Assembly: GCA_965262595.1 (NCBI GenBank) | Contig: OZ253548.1 | Coordinates: 248,001 to 312,000, forward strand | Direction of reading: 5' to 3' | DNA from: CATQHB01 sp965262595 | Lineage (GTDB): Bacteria; Chloroflexota; Dehalococcoidia; Lucifugimonadales; UBA3495 | Length of the DNA: 64,000 nucleotides | Program-made: the position numbers and the translations under genes | Notes under the pieces: generated by a model | Seen by the model: the letters and a program-made list of their open reading frames with translations, nothing else | What the model was told of the DNA's origin: nothing | Database searches by the model: none | Shown here: in pieces, positions 16,468 through 25,733 of the stretch | Numbering within the stretch: position 1 is the first letter of the stretch | Layout: each line of letters opens with the position of its first letter

Positions 16468-18678
16468 ATGGCGGGATCCGCTCCATCAGTCCGCCGCTCA
16501 GCGACGCCGACCTATAACGGAAGGCAACGTTCCCGGTTATTCCTAATCCTGGACGTTGTGATAATTTTGTCGGCCCTGGCCGCGGCGACATTGGCAATCT
16601 GGCAGTACGAAGACTTCAGGAATTGGGCCTACTCTGCGCTGGGGTATGGCTGGATTCCGGTGTTGCTCTGGGTTTTGTCTGCCCTGATTGCCCTGCGTTA
16701 CCGCCCTCGTTGGCTGTTAAAGAACTGGCGTTGGTGGGCCGCCGGTGTAGCGGCGGCGGCCTTTGCCGTTGGAGTCTTGTCCTTCTTTGATGCGGATTAC
16801 GGTGCGTTGGCTTTCGTTAGTCTGGGCGGACGCTGGGGCAGCGCAATGATTGGTGAAGCTCCGGTTTGGGCTGTCTTACGCCTGGCCGCCATTGTTCTTG
16901 CTATCCCGCTCCTGGTCCATCCCTGGGCTGCCGGACGCCTTTATTGGGGCGCCGTGGTGAAGCTGGGCAAAGGACTCTGGATCGCCGCTAATTACCTGGC
17001 CCTGGGGGCGGCTTATCTGGCTCGCGCCGCAGACCGGGGCATCCGCACTCTCTCCCACCCTGAAACCCGACCCCGTTGGATAACCGCGGCTATTCTATGG
17101 GTGGGTCGTCTGTTTAGAGACCGGACGGAGCAAGCAGTTTCGCGGCGGCCCGCAGTGGTAAGCTCGGCTGCCGTTCCGGAGAAAGACGGGTTGGCGGAGC
17201 CGGATACGGCAGATGGGGCAACCTCGGCTGTTCCGGATACCCTCTCTCCGGTAGTGGCCAAAGGTTCCAAGTGGCAGCTACCGCCGGTGGAATTGCTGGC
17301 ACCGGCCGAGTCCCACCAAATCATCGACAAGCCGTTGAAGGAAATGGCGGCGAATATCGAAAGGGCCCTGGCCGACCACGGGGTAAACGTGGAAGTTGCC
17401 GACGTTAAGGCCGGTCCTCGTATTGTGCGTTTCGGTCTGCTGCCTGGTTGGGTTAACAAAAGGGGGCAGCAAGGCAATAGTGACGGTTCCACTGCCGGGA
17501 CGGGCGTGGGAGAGCGCAGCCGCGTCAAGGTGCATAGCATTCTGGCCCGGGAGAAGGATCTGGCGCTGGCGATGAGCACTCCCTACCTGCGTTTTGAGCC
17601 GGTACCCGGCGAGACACTGCTGGGCCTGGAAGTGCCTTCGCCGTCTCCCAGCAAGGTCACGATGCGGGAAATCCTGGATTCCCAGGAATTCAGGAAAATA
17701 ATCAGCCGGGGCGGGCTTCCGGTCGCTTTAGGCGCCGACGCCGGCGGGGCTGCAGTATCGATGGACTTGGCTACTTTGCCCCACCTGATGATTGCGGGCG
17801 CTACCGGCAGTGGTAAAAGCGTCTGTATTAACTCCATTGTAGCTTCTCTCCTCTTGACCAAGCCACCGGACCAGCTTCGGATGCTGATGGTTGACCCGAA
17901 GCAGGTGGAGTTGACGCCTTTCAATGGCATACCCCATCTCATTCTGCCGGTAATTACCGACGTGGATGAAGTTAGCCCGATGCTTAAGGGGCTGATTCGG
18001 GAGATGACCCGCCGCTATAAGGCGATGTCGGAGATAGGCACTCGCAACATTGCCGGTTTCAATGCCAAGGCTAAAGACCCGATGCCCTTCCTGGCGCTGA
18101 TAGTGGACGAGTTGGCCGACTTGATGATGGTAGGCGGCTACGAGATTGAACAGGCCCTGGTGCGGCTGGCGCAGTTGGGTCGTGCCGCCGGGATTCATCT
18201 GGTGCTGGCTACGCAACGACCCTCGGTTAAGGTCGTAACCGGCCTGCTCAAGGCCAATATTCCGGCCCGGATCGCCTTTGCCGTCGCTTCCCAAGTGGAC
18301 GCGCGGGTAATCCTGGATTCGGTCGGCGCTGAAAAGCTGATGGGTCGGGGCGATATGCTGTTGGTGAACAGCGATTCCCCCAAGCCCCGGCGGGTGCAAG
18401 GTACCCTGGTATTCGATGAGGAAATTGAAGAGCTGGTCGAGTTCTGGCTTAAACAGAAAGGCCCGCCCTTGCCCTCAATATCTATGGAAGAAGGAGATGA
18501 TACCGGAGACGAGGATGAATTCCTGGATGAAGCGATGTTCGAGAAAGCGCGGGAATTGGCCTTGCGTAATCCCCATCTCTCCGCTTCTCTTTTGGAGCGT
18601 CGGCTGAAGATTGGCAACAGCCGCGCCTCCCAAATCGTGGAAATGTTGGAGGAAGAAGGACTGGTAATTGCCAGGTAA
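16468..18678 (+). CDS. ftsK: DNA translocase FtsK/SpoIIIE
   Basis: About 736 residues from ATG 16468, chosen because GGGGGT lies just before it; in-frame ATGs at 16396 and 16456 are possible. The N-terminus holds about four membrane segments (residues 25-190), followed by a variable linker and then the motor. Walker A is GATGSGKSV near residue 445 and Walker B LALIVDELADLM. The gamma winged helix at the C-terminus (LERRLKIGNSRASQIVEMLEEEG) is complete, so it can read polarity sequences. It moves chromosome ends through the division septum. Confidence 0.95.
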   Translation: MAGSAPSVRRSATPTYNGRQRSRLFLILDVVIILSALAAATLAIWQYEDFRNWAYSALGYGWIPVLLWVLSALIALRYRPRWLLKNWRWWAAGVAAAAFAVGVLSFFDADYGALAFVSLGGRWGSAMIGEAPVWAVLRLAAIVLAIPLLVHPWAAGRLYWGAVVKLGKGLWIAANYLALGAAYLARAADRGIRTLSHPETRPRWITAAILWVGRLFRDRTEQAVSRRPAVVSSAAVPEKDGLAEPDTADGATSAVPDTLSPVVAKGSKWQLPPVELLAPAESHQIIDKPLKEMAANIERALADHGVNVEVADVKAGPRIVRFGLLPGWVNKRGQQGNSDGSTAGTGVGERSRVKVHSILAREKDLALAMSTPYLRFEPVPGETLLGLEVPSPSPSKVTMREILDSQEFRKIISRGGLPVALGADAGGAAVSMDLATLPHLMIAGATGSGKSVCINSIVASLLLTKPPDQLRMLMVDPKQVELTPFNGIPHLILPVITDVDEVSPMLKGLIREMTRRYKAMSEIGTRNIAGFNAKAKDPMPFLALIVDELADLMMVGGYEIEQALVRLAQLGRAAGIHLVLATQRPSVKVVTGLLKANIPARIAFAVASQVDARVILDSVGAEKLMGRGDMLLVNSDSPKPRRVQGTLVFDEEIEELVEFWLKQKGPPLPSISMEEGDDTGDEDEFLDEAMFEKARELALRNPHLSASLLERRLKIGNSRASQIVEMLEEEGLVIAR

Positions 18679-18810
18679 CAAAGGCCGCCAACCTCCAGTG
18701 TGACGCCGGGTGACGGGCGTATAGGCGCGCTTCAATAGAGTATTCGGCTGAGGGGAGAAGACCCAGCCAAACCGGAGCCAAATCATAGCTATGCCTTTGT
18801 GTTATTATTG

Positions 18811-18844
18811 GTCTGTCGGGCAGCATTGCCCGGCAGACTTTTTT
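18811..18844 (+). terminator. Rho-independent terminator after ftsK
   Basis: A GTCTGTCGGGCA / TGCCCGGCAGAC stem of 11 paired positions around a 4-nt loop, followed by TTTTTT. It separates ftsK from the PHP gene, whose most upstream possible start lies in the T run. Confidence 0.92.
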
Positions 18845-18866
18845 GCTAACCGGCACGAATAGTTTT

Positions 18867-19523
18867 TTGCTTATTGACCTGCATACCCACAGCTATCCCA
18901 AATCCGATGACAGCTTCGTCGGTATCGATGAGCTTATAGATCGGGCTAAGGGCGTGGGATTGGACGGGATTTGCCTGACCGACCATGACGAGTTTTGGCC
19001 CGCCGATGTGGTTCACGCATTGTCCCGCAAGCACGACTTTCTGGTCCTGACCGGCAGCGAGATCAACACTGATGCCGGACACATCCTGGTCTTTGGCCTG
19101 GAACAGTATGTCTTCGGTCTGCACAAGCCTGAGTTTCTCCGTCGGAAAGTGGACTGTTGCCAGGGTGTGATGATAGCCGCCCATCCTTATCGGCGCCGAT
19201 TCCTGGCTGACCCGGCCCGCGACCCCTTGGCCCGGGCCGAAATGCTGGAGCGGGCGCGCGCCGACGAATTCTTCCGGCTCTGTGACGCAATTGAAGGAGC
19301 CAACGGTCGCGGTCTGCCGGTGGAGAACGCCTTTTCCCGAGACTTGGGAGAAGCCCTGGAAATCAAGACTACCGGGGGCAGCGATGCTCACCGCCTGGAA
19401 CAGTTGGGCACGGTAGCCACTCGGTTTGAGCGCCCGATCCGACAGTTGGAAGAACTCATCCGGGAAATTAAGGCCGGCCGTTTCCGGCCGGAGGTTCATA
19501 ACCTGGAAAATGGTGTAAGCTGA
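18867..19523 (+). CDS. PHP-domain metal-dependent phosphoesterase
   Basis: About 218 residues from TTG 18867; TTG 18843 is possible but lies in the terminator tail. PHP metal motifs are in order: DLHTHS near the N-terminus, TDHDE near residue 44, SEINTDAGHI near 68, AAHPYRR near 107 and GGSDAH near 170. Free-standing PHP proteins hydrolyse phosphoesters, often histidinol-phosphate-like, nucleoside or small RNA substrates. No histidine-biosynthesis gene is nearby, so the substrate is open. The ribosome site is weak. Confidence 0.85.
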   Translation: MLIDLHTHSYPKSDDSFVGIDELIDRAKGVGLDGICLTDHDEFWPADVVHALSRKHDFLVLTGSEINTDAGHILVFGLEQYVFGLHKPEFLRRKVDCCQGVMIAAHPYRRRFLADPARDPLARAEMLERARADEFFRLCDAIEGANGRGLPVENAFSRDLGEALEIKTTGGSDAHRLEQLGTVATRFERPIRQLEELIREIKAGRFRPEVHNLENGVS

Positions 19524-19665
19524 GGCCAAAATCTCAAGCGCCGGACTGAGTTCAGGTTTGGTCCGGTTCAAGGTTCAGGTTGGCCGTCCAAACGGGCAAA
19601 GGCCACAAGCTATACCCGATTTAATATGCCATTAGTTTGGTGAGAAAAAATGGTAGGCTCGTTAC

Positions 19666-20640
19666 ATGAATGAGGTTCTGAGGGTCGAAGACCTGAAGGT
19701 AGAATTTCGGACCGCTTCCGGGAGTGTTAAGGCGCTGAACGGCGTCAGCTTTTCTCAGGAAGCGAACCAGGTCTATTGCGTCGTGGGCGAGAGCGGAGCG
19801 GGTAAGAGCACCCTGGCCCTGACGATTATGGGCCTGCTTCCGACCAACGCCACGGTGCTGCAGGGCAAAGTTATCTTCAATGGCGTGGACTTGCTGCAGG
19901 CCGGCCAGGAACATCTGCGGAGTATTCGCGGCAAGGATGTATCCATGGTGTTCCAGGATGCCAAAGCCGCCTTAAACCCGGTCCAAACGGTGGGCAGCCA
20001 ACTTGAAGAAGTAATTTTGACTCATACCGATAAGTCGGGCCGAGAGGCCAGCCGTATGGCCCAGGAAATGCTGCGGGAACTGGGATTGCCCGACCCTCGG
20101 CGTATTCTGGGCGAATATCCCTTCAATCTCAGCGGCGGAATGTGCCAACGGGTAATGCTGGCCATTGCCCTGGTAATGCGGCCCAGACTGTTGATCGCTG
20201 ACGAAGCCACTTCAGGCCTGGACGTTACTTTGCAAGCGGAAATACTGGAGCGGTTGAAAGGTCTCTGTCGAGAGTTGAACTCTGCCGTCCTGCTCATCAC
20301 CCATGACTTGGGCATTGTGGCTCACATGGGCAACCGGGTAGGTGTAATGTATGCTGGTTCCCTGGCCGAGCAAGCGGATGTTATCCCCCTGTTTCGGGAG
20401 CCGCGCCATCCTTATACCTGGTCGCTAATCCAGTCCTTGCCCCGGCTGGACGACACCGACCGGCGGTTGCAGTCGCTCCGGGGTACCCCGCCGGACATGG
20501 TCAATTTGCCCGAGGAGTGTCCTTTCCTGCCTCGCTGCCACAAGGCTTTGAACCAGTGCCGCCACGACTTGCGTCCGACCCTGGAGGAGATTACACCCGA
20601 ACATTGGGTTGCCTGCTATAACCCGATGATCCCGCAGTGA
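19666..20640 (+). CDS. Peptide/nickel-type ABC transporter ATP-binding protein (OppD-like), orphan
   Basis: 324 residues. Walker A is GESGAGKST, the ABC signature is LSGGMCQRV, Walker B is LLIADEATSGLD, and the H-loop is ITHDLG. The C-terminal oligopeptide-type tail with cysteines (CPFLPRCHKALNQC) is present. It energises uptake at the inner membrane. No permease or binding protein adjoins it. A second pair of such ATPases lies at 33.6-35.6 kb, so its partners are elsewhere or shared. Confidence 0.88.
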   Translation: MNEVLRVEDLKVEFRTASGSVKALNGVSFSQEANQVYCVVGESGAGKSTLALTIMGLLPTNATVLQGKVIFNGVDLLQAGQEHLRSIRGKDVSMVFQDAKAALNPVQTVGSQLEEVILTHTDKSGREASRMAQEMLRELGLPDPRRILGEYPFNLSGGMCQRVMLAIALVMRPRLLIADEATSGLDVTLQAEILERLKGLCRELNSAVLLITHDLGIVAHMGNRVGVMYAGSLAEQADVIPLFREPRHPYTWSLIQSLPRLDDTDRRLQSLRGTPPDMVNLPEECPFLPRCHKALNQCRHDLRPTLEEITPEHWVACYNPMIPQ

Positions 20641-20688
20641 CCGGCAGCCGATTCCGGCGACCGATTCCGGTGACCGAAAATTGATGGC

Positions 20689-21702
20689 TTATCCCTGGCT
20701 GGGACCGGCCAGGTCCGCTACCAGCAGTTCCAGGGCCAGGTCTTCCGATTCCACCCGTCCGGTCTTGATGGCAAGGTCAGTATCCAGCAGCCGCTGGTAG
20801 CGTCGGTTAATGTCCTGCCAGGAATTGCGGCGGGCCTGCTCTACGGCCCTTCTCACTGCAAAGGGCGGCACACCCAGTTTTCCGGCCATTTCCGGTTGCG
20901 GCACCCGCTGCTCGGACAAATACCGGGCCAGGGCCAGCAGCCGGAGTTGGCGTTCCACCATTCCAATGATATAGGGCACCGCGGCGCCGTCCTGGCGCAG
21001 TTGTTGGAGCAGGCGCAAAGCTACAGCGGGCCGCCGGTCAATCATGGCATCTACCGCGTTGAAAATGCTTGCCTCGCGTACCAGAGAGACCAACTCCTGG
21101 ATGTCCTGCTCTTCAATGCTGCGCCCCGTGGCATACAGGGAGAGTTTTTCCAATTCCCGGTCCAGAGTCCAGAGGTCGTTGCCAACCAGATTGGTCAGGG
21201 TATTTATAGCCGCCGGGCTAATGCTTGACCCCTTTTGTTGAGCCAGGTTTCTGATGTAGCGGGCCAGCGCCTCGCCGGAGGGGGCAACCAGATGCTGCAC
21301 TTGGGCAACCGGTTTCAGCGCTCGAAGGAGCGAGTTAGAGTCGGATAGGACGTTATCAACGAAGAACAACCGTGTCGTATCCGGCATAGACGGTATCGCC
21401 AAGGCCAGACCGTCCCACTCTCCCAAAGAGCGGCTGGATGTTGAGCGGCTCGCTCGACCCCGGTTGGCTGACCCGGAGCGGCTATCCAGGCCGGCCAAAA
21501 GTCCGTTAACCACCACCAAACGGTAAACGTCCAAAAAGGGCAGGGCATTGCATACGGCGAGCAGCTCCGGCAATTTAGTCTGGCCGCCTTCAAATTGATG
21601 GCGGTTAGCCTCAAGTACGCCATCGGCCCCGTCTTCCTTTTCCAGTTTCTTCAACTCCCCCGAGACCAGGAAGCTGTCACCGTATAGGACGTAGGTGGGC
21701 AA
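20689..21702 (-). CDS. holA: DNA polymerase III subunit delta
   Basis: 337 residues from TTG 21702, which has GGAGG a few bases ahead; an in-frame ATG at 21765 adds 21 unlike residues and is rejected. The N-terminus PTYVLYGDSFLVSGEL and the central LIRNLAQQKGSSISPAAINTL-like helices match the clamp-loader delta subunit, as does the C-terminal helical collar (VEQARRNSWQDINRRYQRLLDTD). It opens the sliding clamp with the tau/delta' subunits. It lies downstream of the epimerase on the same strand, 146 bp apart. Confidence 0.9.
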   Translation of the reverse strand: MPTYVLYGDSFLVSGELKKLEKEDGADGVLEANRHQFEGGQTKLPELLAVCNALPFLDVYRLVVVNGLLAGLDSRSGSANRGRASRSTSSRSLGEWDGLALAIPSMPDTTRLFFVDNVLSDSNSLLRALKPVAQVQHLVAPSGEALARYIRNLAQQKGSSISPAAINTLTNLVGNDLWTLDRELEKLSLYATGRSIEEQDIQELVSLVREASIFNAVDAMIDRRPAVALRLLQQLRQDGAAVPYIIGMVERQLRLLALARYLSEQRVPQPEMAGKLGVPPFAVRRAVEQARRNSWQDINRRYQRLLDTDLAIKTGRVESEDLALELLVADLAGPSQG

Positions 21703-21848
21703 TTTTCCTCCAGGAGGGCAGGTCGAATTACTTGATGTGACTAATGCCTTGCTTCCCGTCGTCAACGGGCGGCGGCGCAGCTTTTGACCTTCAGACCGGG
21801 TACGAACGGGTTGGGGAAGGCGGAGCCAACCGATGGCGCCGGACCGAA

Positions 21849-22274
21849 CTAGTTGGCCGGCCGTTCCACCAATTCGGTAAGGATACCGAACACCGAGCGG
21901 GGATGGATGAATGCGATGTCGCCGGAAAGTCCTTCCCGGGGCTCCCGGTCGATTAACTGCATCCCCAGGCCGTCCACAATTTGCAGCTTGCCGGGCAAAT
22001 CGGTCACGTAGAATGCCAGGTGATGCAACCCTTCGCCGCGCCGCTCAATGAAGCGGCCAATTGGGGTGTCCGCCGACGTTGGTTCCAGAACTTCGAGACG
22101 GGTCTGCCCGATCTGAACCAGCGCTCCCCGGATTCCCTGATCTTCCAGTTCCTTTACCTCTGGCAGGGGAGCTCCAAATACCTCATGGAACAGCTTTAAT
22201 GCGGCGTCAATGTCAGTGACCGCTATTCCCACGTGGTCGATGTAGTCGATGGCGCATACTGGTGCGGCGTTCAA
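21849..22274 (-). CDS. mce: Methylmalonyl-CoA epimerase
   Basis: 141 residues, a VOC-fold protein with paired beta-alpha-beta-beta-beta modules. It interconverts the (S)- and (R)-forms of methylmalonyl-CoA so the mutase can use the latter. Metal ligands are visible: His in DHVGIAV, Gln in ALVQIG, His in GLHHLAF, and Glu in LTELVE. It sits in a minus-strand cluster with the mutase large subunit and an acyl-CoA dehydrogenase, which supports the function. Confidence 0.92.
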   Translation of the reverse strand: MNAAPVCAIDYIDHVGIAVTDIDAALKLFHEVFGAPLPEVKELEDQGIRGALVQIGQTRLEVLEPTSADTPIGRFIERRGEGLHHLAFYVTDLPGKLQIVDGLGMQLIDREPREGLSGDIAFIHPRSVFGILTELVERPAN

Positions 22275-22400
22275 TGTTCATCCTCTAGGTCTAACTAGTC
22301 TGGCGATCCCAAGCAGGCCGGAGTAATGGTTTCCTTGCCAAGAATGCTTGATTGCAGAGTAATGGTCGTTGTGCGAGACCGGGTTCAGTTCCGGAAACTG

Positions 22401-23555
22401 TCAGACCGGGTATTGGGCCAGCACCTGCCGGGCAATGAGCAGTCGCTGCACTTCGGAAGTGCCTTCGTAAATGGTGGTGACCCGGGCGTCCCGGAATAAC
22501 CGCTCCACCGTAGATTCTTTGAAATAGCCGGCGCCGCCGTGTACTTGCAATGCTTGAGAGGTTACGTTCACGCACATCTCTGAAGCGATAAGCTTGGCCA
22601 TCGACGCTTCGTTGATGAAGGGCTGCCCTTCATCTTTCAAGGTCGCTGCCTGCATAGTTGTGGTGCGGGCGGCGTGGACTGCCGTCGCCATGTCGGCCAG
22701 CATAAACTGAATTGCCTGATGCTGGGCGATGGGCCTGCCAAAGGTCTCCCGGTGCTGGGCATAGCGCACCGCCTCTTCCAGGGCGGCCTGACCAATACCA
22801 ACACACTGGGCGGCGATAATTATCCGGCTGGAATCCAGGATTTCCATTGCCTGCCGGAAGCCGCGGCCTTCTTCGCCCAGGAGGTTTTCGGCGGGCACCG
22901 AAGCATCCTGGAACACTACCTCGCAGGTACTGGAAGCGCGTATCCCCATCTTGCCGTGCATTGCGGTTACCTGCATCCCCGGCGTCCCCTGGGGCACAAT
23001 AAAGGCGCTGATACCCCGGTAGCCGAGAGTACGGTCTTGTGTCGCAAACACGACCATAGATTCCGCCACGTCGGCGTTGGTAATAAACATCTTGCTGCCG
23101 TTGAGGAAATAAGCGCCGTCACGCTGGCTTGCCGTGGTTTGCAGAGCGGCCGCATCGGAGCCTCCTCCGGGTTCGGTCAAAGCCCAGGCCGCCACGCCCT
23201 TACCCGAAGCCAGAGAGGGCACAAATCGCTGCTTCTGCTCCTCGTTTCCGAAGCGGTATATGGTGCTGGTACCCAGGGACAGATGGGCAATCAAGCCGGT
23301 ACTGGCGGCGAAATCGCCCCGGGCAATTTCTTCCGCGGCAATGGCAACTTGACGATAGCCGCCGCCGCCGCCCCCGTATTTAGGGTCAATACCGATACCG
23401 GTGATTCCCAGCCGGGCCATGCCCTCCCAGTTTTTCCAGTCGAACTCTTCCTTTTCGTCCACCTCGCGCGCTCGGGGGGCCAGTTCCCGTTCGGCGAAAT
23501 CCCTAACCAGGTTCTGCAACATCCGCTCTTCTTCATTTAGCATGGGGTCTGACAT
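22401..23555 (-). CDS. Acyl-CoA dehydrogenase
   Basis: 384 residues, full length. FAD-binding motif AWALTEPGGGSDA and the middle beta-domain (FLNGSKMFITNA) are intact. The catalytic base Glu lies in IYEGTSEVQ near residue 365, the position used by short/medium-chain enzymes. It forms the alpha,beta double bond of acyl-CoA in fatty- or amino-acid oxidation. Given the mutase and epimerase neighbours, a branched- or short-chain substrate feeding propionyl-CoA is likely. Nothing in the sequence shows chain length. Confidence 0.92.
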   Translation of the reverse strand: MSDPMLNEEERMLQNLVRDFAERELAPRAREVDEKEEFDWKNWEGMARLGITGIGIDPKYGGGGGGYRQVAIAAEEIARGDFAASTGLIAHLSLGTSTIYRFGNEEQKQRFVPSLASGKGVAAWALTEPGGGSDAAALQTTASQRDGAYFLNGSKMFITNADVAESMVVFATQDRTLGYRGISAFIVPQGTPGMQVTAMHGKMGIRASSTCEVVFQDASVPAENLLGEEGRGFRQAMEILDSSRIIIAAQCVGIGQAALEEAVRYAQHRETFGRPIAQHQAIQFMLADMATAVHAARTTTMQAATLKDEGQPFINEASMAKLIASEMCVNVTSQALQVHGGAGYFKESTVERLFRDARVTTIYEGTSEVQRLLIARQVLAQYPV

Positions 23556-23573
23556 GGCGTTGCTCCTTTATTC

Positions 23574-23602
23574 AACTACAACCGAACTATAACTGAACTA
23601 CA
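23574..23602. repeat. Short imperfect tandem repeat (11-bp unit)
   Basis: ACTACAACCGA, ACTATAACTGA and a partial ACTACAA follow each other just upstream of the acyl-CoA dehydrogenase start codon. Confidence 0.75.
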
Positions 23603-23749
23603 ATGGTAAAGCCCGCTCCGGCGCGTAACCTTTGCGGAAAATCCGGCATTCCAGGCGAACAACCACCGGCGTATCCCCGGGAAGCAGCGCTTACTCTGTT
23701 AGGGGCCAGCGGGTCAGGATCCCGGGAATGGAGCGGCTCTCGCTCCAAC

Positions 23750-25420
23750 CTAGAAAGCCAACTCTCCCTGCTGTTCGCCGAAAACCTCGCGGAATACCCG
23801 GGAAATCTCCCCCAGGGTGCAGTAGTTTTCCACGCACTCCAGGGTGGCCGGAATGGTGTTTTCCGTGCTGCGGGCCACGTCTTCCAACCTGGTCAGGGAA
23901 GCCTTAACCCGTCCGTTGTCCCGCTTTTGGCGCAAGCTTTCCAGCCGCTTCAATTGCTGCCTTGCTACTTCCGGGTCCACCCGCAGCAGGTTGCCGATGG
24001 GGGGCGTATCGCTGACGTAACTATTTACGCCGACGACGGTTCGTTCTCCGGAGTCCACTTCCCGCTGATGGCGGTAGGCCGACTCGCCGATCTCCATTAC
24101 TTGAAAACCCTGCTCAATCGCCGCTACCGCGCCGCCCAGGCGGTCGATGCGTTCAATATATTCCGTTGCCGATTGTTCCAACCGGTCGGTCAGGTTCTCC
24201 ACGTAATAGGAGCCGCCCAGAGGGTCCACAACGTCCGCGGCGCCGCTTTCGTGGGCTATAATTTGCTGGGTGCGCAGGGATAGCTGGGCCGATTCTTCGG
24301 TTGGCAACCCCAGGGCCTCGTCCCGGGAGTTGACGTGCAGGGATTGGGTGCCGCCCAAAATCGCTGCCAATGCCTGTATCGTGCTTCGAATCAGGTTGTT
24401 GTCCGGCTGCTGGGCGGTTAAGGTAACCCCGGCAGTCTGGGTATGGAAGCGCAGCATCAGGGAACGTGGGTCCTGCGCTCCGAAGCGCTCCTGCATAATT
24501 TTGGCCCACATCCGTCGGGCGGCGCGGTACTTGGCTACCTCTTCCAGCAAGTTGTTCTGGGCCACAAAAAAGAAGGACAGGCGCGGCGCGAAGTCGTCCA
24601 CCGCCAGCCCGGCGTCAACGGCGGCCTGCACGTAGGCAATGGCGTTGGCAAAAGTAAAAGCCAACTCCTGGACCGCGGTGGCCCCGGCTTCCCGCATATG
24701 GTAGCCGCTGATGCTGATAGTGTTCCAGCGGGGAATATTCTCGGCACAATACTTGAACACGTCCACCACCAACCGCATTGACGGACGCGGCGGATAGGCA
24801 TAGGTTCCACGGGCGATGTATTCCTTGAGAATGTCATTTTGCAGGGTACCACTCAGTTTTTCCGGACCCACGCCCTGACCTTTGGCGGCGGCAATGTAGA
24901 GACAAAGCAGCGCCGAGGCGGTAGCGTTGATGGTCATGGAAGTGCTTACCTGGTCCAGGGGAATGCCTTCAAACAGGGTTTCCATGTCCTCCAGGCTGCA
25001 AATAGGTACGCCAACCTTGCCTACCTCCCCCTGGGACTGGAGATCGTCGGAATCATAGCCAATCTGAGTTGGCAGGTCAAAAGCCACCGAAAGCCCGGTT
25101 TGCCCCTGCTTCAGCAGGTATCGAAAGCGGCGGTTGGTGTCGGCAGCGGTTGCATAGCCCGAATACTGGCGCATGGTCCAGATTCGGCCCCGGTACATAT
25201 TAGGCTGCACTCCCCGGGTATAAGGATACTCACCGGGAAAGCCTACTTCATCGTAATAATCGGTGTTCTCCAAGGCGGAGTCGTCGGGGCCGTACAGGGG
25301 TTCAATAACCAAACCGCTGTCGGTTTCGAAACTTTCCTGCCGCTCCGGAAATCGCCGGATAACCGGGTCCAGGGTATTCTTGCGCCAACGTTCCCGGTTC
25401 TTTGATGTATCGCCGGACAT
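23750..25420 (-). CDS. mcmA1: Methylmalonyl-CoA mutase large (catalytic) subunit, no B12 domain
   Basis: 556 residues. The substrate barrel motifs are present: YPYTRGVQPNMYRGR, TMTINATA, GYHMREAGAT with the catalytic His, FHTQTAGVTLTAQQPDNN and DPLGGSYYVE. The protein ends near residue 556 without DGHDRG, so a separate B12 subunit is needed, most likely the one at 10.25 kb. It rearranges (R)-methylmalonyl-CoA to succinyl-CoA. It is the first gene of the minus-strand cluster with its own promoter. Confidence 0.93.
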   Translation of the reverse strand: MSGDTSKNRERWRKNTLDPVIRRFPERQESFETDSGLVIEPLYGPDDSALENTDYYDEVGFPGEYPYTRGVQPNMYRGRIWTMRQYSGYATAADTNRRFRYLLKQGQTGLSVAFDLPTQIGYDSDDLQSQGEVGKVGVPICSLEDMETLFEGIPLDQVSTSMTINATASALLCLYIAAAKGQGVGPEKLSGTLQNDILKEYIARGTYAYPPRPSMRLVVDVFKYCAENIPRWNTISISGYHMREAGATAVQELAFTFANAIAYVQAAVDAGLAVDDFAPRLSFFFVAQNNLLEEVAKYRAARRMWAKIMQERFGAQDPRSLMLRFHTQTAGVTLTAQQPDNNLIRSTIQALAAILGGTQSLHVNSRDEALGLPTEESAQLSLRTQQIIAHESGAADVVDPLGGSYYVENLTDRLEQSATEYIERIDRLGGAVAAIEQGFQVMEIGESAYRHQREVDSGERTVVGVNSYVSDTPPIGNLLRVDPEVARQQLKRLESLRQKRDNGRVKASLTRLEDVARSTENTIPATLECVENYCTLGEISRVFREVFGEQQGELAF

Positions 25421-25500
25421 TTGCCGTCTCCCTATTGGTTCCGGGGCTGCGGGGATTCGCTCAGGTTGGAGTCGAACCCACCGGACGTCCCATTTTTTCC

Positions 25501-25529
25501 ATTGTAACGTTATTAGCTGTAGCGCTCAA
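25501..25529 (-). promoter_or_regulatory. Promoter of the mutase cluster
   Basis: Minus strand TTGAGC, 17-bp spacer, TACAAT. It lies about 80 bp upstream of the mutase start codon and the -10 matches consensus at five of six bases. Confidence 0.6.
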
Positions 25530-25631
25530 CCGGGCCGGCTATCGAAGCGGTGACGGTTTTCCCTGGGATCTCTGGAGTTCGGCTACGATTGAGTTGAGGG
25601 CGTGAACCAGCCCTGGCAAGGAATGGCAACC

Positions 25632-25661
25632 TTGACACTGTAGAAAGGCTGTCCATATACT
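25632..25661 (+). promoter_or_regulatory. Promoter of yvcK
   Basis: TTGACA, 18-bp spacer, TATACT. A transcript from here would have a leader of about 65 nt before yvcK. It is divergent from the mutase promoter 100 bp away. Confidence 0.75.
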
Positions 25662-25733
25662 AGGCCATCTCCAATTCAAGGGTTATTCAACCGCCTGCGT
25701 CTATTTTGGGCAGTCTTGTTTGGGCAAGGTTAA

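Noticed and set aside
25440..25500. A tRNA T-arm-like string (GGGTTCGACTCC on the minus strand) upstream of the mutase gene
   Set aside because: The T stem does not pair fully and no acceptor, D or anticodon arms can be formed around it.
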